Shown: piece after piece, positions 13,399 to 16,348 of the stretch
Layout of the letters: each line of letters opens with the position of its first letter
Numbering within the stretch: the first letter of the stretch is position 1
Assembly (NCBI GenBank): GCA_035642095.1
Contig: DASQTB010000007.1
Coordinates: forward strand, 1-16,348
Length of the DNA: 16,348 bases
Source: DASQTB01 sp035642095
Lineage (GTDB): Bacteria > Actinomycetota > UBA4738 > CALAEC01
Direction: 5' to 3'
Program-made: the position numbers and the translations under genes
The notes under the pieces: model-generated
What the model was told of the DNA's origin: nothing
Seen by the model: only the letters and a program-made list of their open reading frames with translations
The model's database searches: none

Positions 13399-13838
13399 GG
13401 AGCCTCCGCCGCCACCGGATCCCCGACCTCGATCGTCCCCCCCGCCGCGACCCGGGCCAGCATCCCCCGCCGGCCCCGGAGCCGCTCCCGGAATCCCTCC
13501 CGGTCCTCGACGCCCAGGTGCTCGCCGATGTGGGTGCAGGGCTCGCAGACTCCGGTGAGCTCGAGGACCGCGCGTCCCACCCGAAGGCGGGACCCGGCCG
13601 GCAGCGACATCAGTCCGGGGAGCTCCACCGTCACCTGCTCGCGGAGGTCTCCCGGCCGGAGGCTCAGCTCCAGGAGGTCATCCTGGGCCGTGAGGAGGAC
13701 CTGCCGCTTGCCACCCTCTCGCCCGGCGTGTGTATCGGCGTCGAGTCCCCGAGCCGACGCCTCAACGGCGGCCACGGGGCGGAGGGGTTCCCAGTGCGCC
13801 CGCTTCAGCTGCAGGGCGACCACTCGACCGGACCGCAT
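13395..13838 (-). CDS. MOSC-domain protein
   Basis: 147-residue single-domain MOSC protein. The MOSC fold is shared with the C terminus of molybdenum-cofactor sulfurase and with proteins such as YiiM; it is a beta-barrel that carries sulfur or molybdenum-cofactor chemistry on a conserved cysteine. Seen: the opening MRSGRVVALQL strand, GLDADTHAG (31-39) in place of the common GLEGDRHAG, and GVCEPCTHIGEHL (97-109), with Cys98 in the conserved position and Cys101 next to it. Two starts compete: ATG 13838, chosen for homology, has TATCAT 9 nt upstream, while GTG 13862 would overlap the ABC ATPase stop as GTGA and add eight residues. The gene links the importer ATPase to the cNMP-binding protein; the functional tie is unknown. 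Confidence 0.85.
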   Translation of the reverse strand: MRSGRVVALQLKRAHWEPLRPVAAVEASARGLDADTHAGREGGKRQVLLTAQDDLLELSLRPGDLREQVTVELPGLMSLPAGSRLRVGRAVLELTGVCEPCTHIGEHLGVEDREGFRERLRGRRGMLARVAAGGTIEVGDPVAAEAP

Positions 13839-13847
13839 GTCGCCGGG

Positions 13848-13853
13848 ATGATA
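13848..13853 (-). promoter_or_regulatory. -10-like TATCAT before the MOSC gene
   Basis: TATCAT (13853 to 13848) precedes the ATG at 13838 by 9 nt. If used, it would give MOSC and the cNMP-binding protein their own near-leaderless transcript inside the transporter operon. The same hexamer precedes ligA. If GTG 13862 is the true start, the box lies within coding sequence and may be meaningless. Confidence 0.3.
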
Positions 13854-13858
13854 CGCCG

Positions 13859-14605
13859 TCACAACCGGCCGGCGGCGACGATCCGCTGGAGGAACCGCCT
13901 GGTCCGCGGATGTTCCGGCCGGGAGAAGATGCGCTCCGGTCGGCCCTCTTCCAGGATCACCCCCTGGTCCAGGAAACACACCCGATGGGCGATGTCGCGA
14001 GCGAAGCCCATCTCGTGTGTCGCCAGGATCATGGTCATGCCGGCCTCGGCCAGCTCGCGGATCACCTCCAGGACCTCGGCGATCAGCTCCGGGTCGAGCG
14101 CGGAGGTGACCTCGTCGAGGAGGATCACCTCCGGATGCATCGCCAGGGCCCGGATGATCGCCACCCGCTGCTGCTGGCCGCCCGACAACCGGTCCGGGTA
14201 CTCACCGATCTTCTCCCGCAGCCCGAACCGTCCCAGGAGATGCTCGGCCTCGGCGTGGGCCCGATCATCGGGGATGCCGAGCGCCTCAACCGGGCCGAGG
14301 CACACGTTCCTGAGGACCGTCATGTGGGGGAAGAGGTTGAACGCCTGGAACACGATTCCGATCCGGCGCCGCACCCCGTTCACGTCCGCGCCGGGGTCGG
14401 TGACGTCCTCTCCTCCCAGGAAGATCCGGCCGCCATCGACCCGCTCCAAGAGGTTGATGCACCGGAGCAGCGTGGACTTGCCGGACCCGGACGCGCCGAT
14501 CAGGGCCACGACCTCGTGGCGCTGGAGGGCCAGATCGATCCCCTTCAGGACCTCGAGCCCGCCGAACGACTTGTGCACGTCCTCCAGCCGGAGCGCTTCG
14601 GTCAC
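13859..14605 (-). CDS. Polar amino acid ABC transporter ATP-binding protein
   Basis: ATPase subunit of a GlnQ/HisP-type importer, peripheral on the inner face of the membrane. 248 residues, full length. Seen: Walker A GASGSGKST (37-45), Q-loop Gln87 in VFQAFNLFPHMT, the family-typical segment NLLERVDGG (51-59), signature LSGGQQQRVAI (140-150), Walker B VILLDE (160-165), the D-loop SALDPE (168-173) and switch His197 in ATHEMGFARD. GTG 14605 overlaps the permease stop as GTGA, and its stop may overlap a GTG start of the MOSC gene in the same way. The substrate is set by the binding protein; the family transports polar amino acids such as glutamine, glutamate, histidine or arginine. Confidence 0.96.
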   Translation of the reverse strand: MTEALRLEDVHKSFGGLEVLKGIDLALQRHEVVALIGASGSGKSTLLRCINLLERVDGGRIFLGGEDVTDPGADVNGVRRRIGIVFQAFNLFPHMTVLRNVCLGPVEALGIPDDRAHAEAEHLLGRFGLREKIGEYPDRLSGGQQQRVAIIRALAMHPEVILLDEVTSALDPELIAEVLEVIRELAEAGMTMILATHEMGFARDIAHRVCFLDQGVILEEGRPERIFSRPEHPRTRRFLQRIVAAGRL

Positions 14606-15495
14606 ACGGCCGCTCCTGCCTGTCTCCGGACCCGCTCCCGAGTCACCAGCCAGTCGGTCAACCGAGCGAGGGGGATTGTGATCAGCACGAACAGTAGCGC
14701 GGTGGCCAGGTACGGCGTGTAGTTGAAGGAGCCGGCCACGTCGACTTGCGACCGCCGGAACGTCTCCAGGACACCGACCAGGGCCAGGAGGGCGGTGTCC
14801 TTCTGGAGTCCGATGAAGTCGTTGAGTAGCGGCGGGATGACCCGGCGGACGGCCTGAGGAAGCACCACGAACCGGAGCGCCTTCCACCTGGACAGCCCCA
14901 GGGACCGGGCCGCCGCGATCTGCGAGGGGTGCACCGACTCGATCCCGGCCCTGTACACCTCGGCCACGTACGCCGAATAGACGAGGACCAGAGCCACGAT
15001 CCCCCAGAACAGCGCCGACTTCGGCACGCCCTGGAGCTGGAGCGCCGGGGCCCCGAAGCCCAGGATGTAGATCACCAGGACGGTGGGGATGCCTCGGAAC
15101 AGGTCCGTGTAGCCCACCGCCAGGGCCCGGATCGGGAAGAACACGGGTCCGGGCAGGCTCCGGAGCACCGCCAGGAGCAGGGCGAACACCAGGATGAACA
15201 CCTCGGCGATCAGGAACGCCTGCACGTTGATCAAGAACTTCCGGGCGATCTCCGGGAAGGACTCCCGGAACACCTCGAGATTGAAGAATGATCGCCTGAT
15301 GTCGGGCCATCCAGGGGAATTGATCACTACCAGGATCAGCACGGTGAAGAAGACGAAGGTGCTGATCACAGCCACGGCCACGGCGCGGCCACCCTCTTGA
15401 CCACCGCCCAGGATGCGGGACCGACGGCTTCCCCGGCCGAGGTCCGGCGCCGGCTGGGGCGCCGAGCCGGGCGGGGTTCCGCGGAGCGCGCTCAC
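14602..15495 (-). CDS. Polar amino acid ABC transporter permease
   Basis: Integral membrane subunit of the HisM/GlnP type, 297 residues. After a cytoplasmic, Gly/Arg-rich tail of about 40 residues come a first helix (41-59), further helices around 88-111, 125-149, 160-184 and 262-279, and a re-entrant or short helix near 234-246. The EAA loop that docks on the ATPase is clear: AARSLGLSRWKALRFVVLPQ (195-214). GTG 15495 is chosen as the first in-frame start after the binding-protein stop, 13 bp upstream; no strong Shine-Dalgarno is seen, and in-frame GTG codons near residues 39-43 could also serve, removing the tail. As one permease gene is present, the transporter probably uses a homodimer unless another permease lies outside the window. 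Confidence 0.93.
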   Translation of the reverse strand: MSALRGTPPGSAPQPAPDLGRGSRRSRILGGGQEGGRAVAVAVISTFVFFTVLILVVINSPGWPDIRRSFFNLEVFRESFPEIARKFLINVQAFLIAEVFILVFALLLAVLRSLPGPVFFPIRALAVGYTDLFRGIPTVLVIYILGFGAPALQLQGVPKSALFWGIVALVLVYSAYVAEVYRAGIESVHPSQIAAARSLGLSRWKALRFVVLPQAVRRVIPPLLNDFIGLQKDTALLALVGVLETFRRSQVDVAGSFNYTPYLATALLFVLITIPLARLTDWLVTRERVRRQAGAAV

Positions 15496-15508
15496 CCGCC
15501 GGCGGCCG

Positions 15509-16348
15509 CTACTCGAGGACCGGAGCCTGGCCCTTGCCCGCGATCCAGCGCTGCTCGACAGCGTCGAGGGTGCCGTCCGACCGCAGCTCCTCGAGCGCCT
15601 GGTTGACGCAGTCCCGGAGCGGATTCCCTTCCTCGAAGACCATGCCGAAGTACTCCTGCTCTCCAGTCGCCGGAAACTGCCCGACGATGACGCCGTCATC
15701 CACCTGGACGGCGATGATGATGAACGCGGTGGGCACGTCCGCCACGATCCCGTCGACCTGGCCGTTCTTGAGGGCCTGGATGGAGTCGTTGACCGTGTCG
15801 AACACCGCAGGGTCTTCCTCCGGCTGGACCTGCTCCTCGATCACGGCGAAGCTGGTGGTGCCGACCGGCGCACCCAGCTTGAACGGCTTGAGGTCCGCCA
15901 CCGAGGTGGCCCGGGCGATCGGCGTGCCGGCCACGGCGACCAGACCCTGGCTCACGTCATAGTAGGAGTCGCTGAAGTCGACGGCTCGATCGCGCTGGGG
16001 CGAGAACGAGACCTGGTTGATGAAGAAGTCGAAGTCCTTCGGACCCGGCTTGAACGACTGAGCGAACGGGACCTCCACCCATTCGACCTGGTCGGCGGCG
16101 AGCCCCAGGCGCTCGGCGACCGCGTAGGCCACCGCGCTCTCGTACCCCTTCCCGGTCGAGGGGTCGTTGAACTCCCACGGCGATCCCTCCGGGGTTCCTC
16201 CCCCGAACCACGGAGGGAACGCGGGGTTGTCCGTGCCGACCGTGAGCGTCCCCGGCGAGAGGAGGTTCAGGTTCTCGACGGCGCACTGGTCCGCCGCCGG
16301 TGAGCCGCCGCCGCCGCCCGCCTGGGGCTGCTCCTCGGGAGCGCACGC
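15509..16348 (-). CDS. Polar amino acid-binding lipoprotein of ABC transporter (5' end beyond window)
   Basis: Extracytoplasmic solute-binding protein of family 3 (SBP_bac_3). 279 residues are visible. The second visible residue is Cys in an A-C-A context, followed by a Pro/Gln/Gly-rich linker with a run of five glycines (about residues 11-15); this looks like the lipobox cysteine, so only the signal peptide is missing. Seen afterwards: VGTDNPAFPPWFGG (opening strand of lobe 1), GYESAVAYAVAERLG, SFSPQRDRAVDFSDSYYDVSQGLV (signature region) and the lobe-2 segments IQALKNGQVDGIVADVPTA and GNPLRDCVNQALEELRSDGTL. It is first in the order binding protein, permease, ATPase. The ligand cannot be deduced; the permease begins 13 bp downstream. 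Confidence 0.93.
   Translation of the reverse strand, partial: ACAPEEQPQAGGGGGSPAADQCAVENLNLLSPGTLTVGTDNPAFPPWFGGGTPEGSPWEFNDPSTGKGYESAVAYAVAERLGLAADQVEWVEVPFAQSFKPGPKDFDFFINQVSFSPQRDRAVDFSDSYYDVSQGLVAVAGTPIARATSVADLKPFKLGAPVGTTSFAVIEEQVQPEEDPAVFDTVNDSIQALKNGQVDGIVADVPTAFIIIAVQVDDGVIVGQFPATGEQEYFGMVFEEGNPLRDCVNQALEELRSDGTLDAVEQRWIAGKGQAPVLE

Noticed and set aside
1..16348. Defence system, mobile element, CRISPR array, tRNA or rRNA gene
   Set aside because: No transposase, integrase, nuclease, toxin-antitoxin or helicase genes, no regularly spaced repeats, and no cloverleaf or rRNA-like sequence were seen on either strand.

Overview
This is a high-GC bacterial chromosome segment with dense coding, many GTG starts, 4-bp GTGA gene overlaps and TANNNT boxes placed 6-8 nt before start codons. 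Gene content (ligA followed by gatC-gatA-gatB, MscL with a zinc-ribbon tail, PLDc_N-type small membrane protein) and style point to an actinobacterial lineage, probably uncultured; I cannot name it more precisely. There are no rRNA or tRNA genes, CRISPR arrays, insertion sequences or prophage genes, and no intergenic gap exceeds about 175 bp.

Region 1 (1-6594) is a catabolic block. A phenylacetate-CoA-ligase-type enzyme (minus strand, cut by the left edge) is divergent from an acyl-CoA dehydrogenase (plus). Facing it on the minus strand is a run that transcribes leftwards: TrpB2-type tryptophan synthase beta chain, glutaryl-CoA-dehydrogenase-like enzyme, enoyl-CoA hydratase/isomerase and a Rid-family protein, the last three tightly packed or overlapping. 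A solo LuxR-type HTH protein is divergent from trpB2, with an AT-richer intergenic stretch holding an inverted repeat. Together these look like activation of an aryl acid to its CoA thioester followed by beta-oxidation-type steps; an anthranilate/tryptophan connection is a plausible hypothesis.

Region 2 (6641-7378) is a two-gene plus-strand envelope unit: a small two-helix PLDc_N protein and the mechanosensitive channel MscL, both with strong ribosome binding sites. A perfect 18-bp palindrome and a hairpin lie at the end of the first gene.

Region 3 (7366-12862, minus) holds information-processing housekeeping genes: ligA (NAD-dependent DNA ligase), a 53-residue membrane protein, then gatC-gatA-gatB encoding the amidotransferase that makes Gln-tRNA and/or Asn-tRNA by transamidation. 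gatB converges with mscL and their ends overlap by 13 bp.

Region 4 (12898-16348, minus) is a polar amino acid ABC importer (lipoprotein binding protein cut by the right edge, permease, ATPase) continuing through 4-bp overlaps into a MOSC-domain protein and a stand-alone cyclic-nucleotide-binding-domain protein. The five genes read as one translationally coupled operon.

Most of the window is conventional. The points most worth a second look are the aryl-CoA/TrpB2/LuxR neighbourhood, the inverted repeat in the trpB2-luxR promoter region, the palindrome before mscL, the recurrent leaderless-promoter signature, and the coupling of a solo cNMP sensor and MOSC protein to an amino acid importer.
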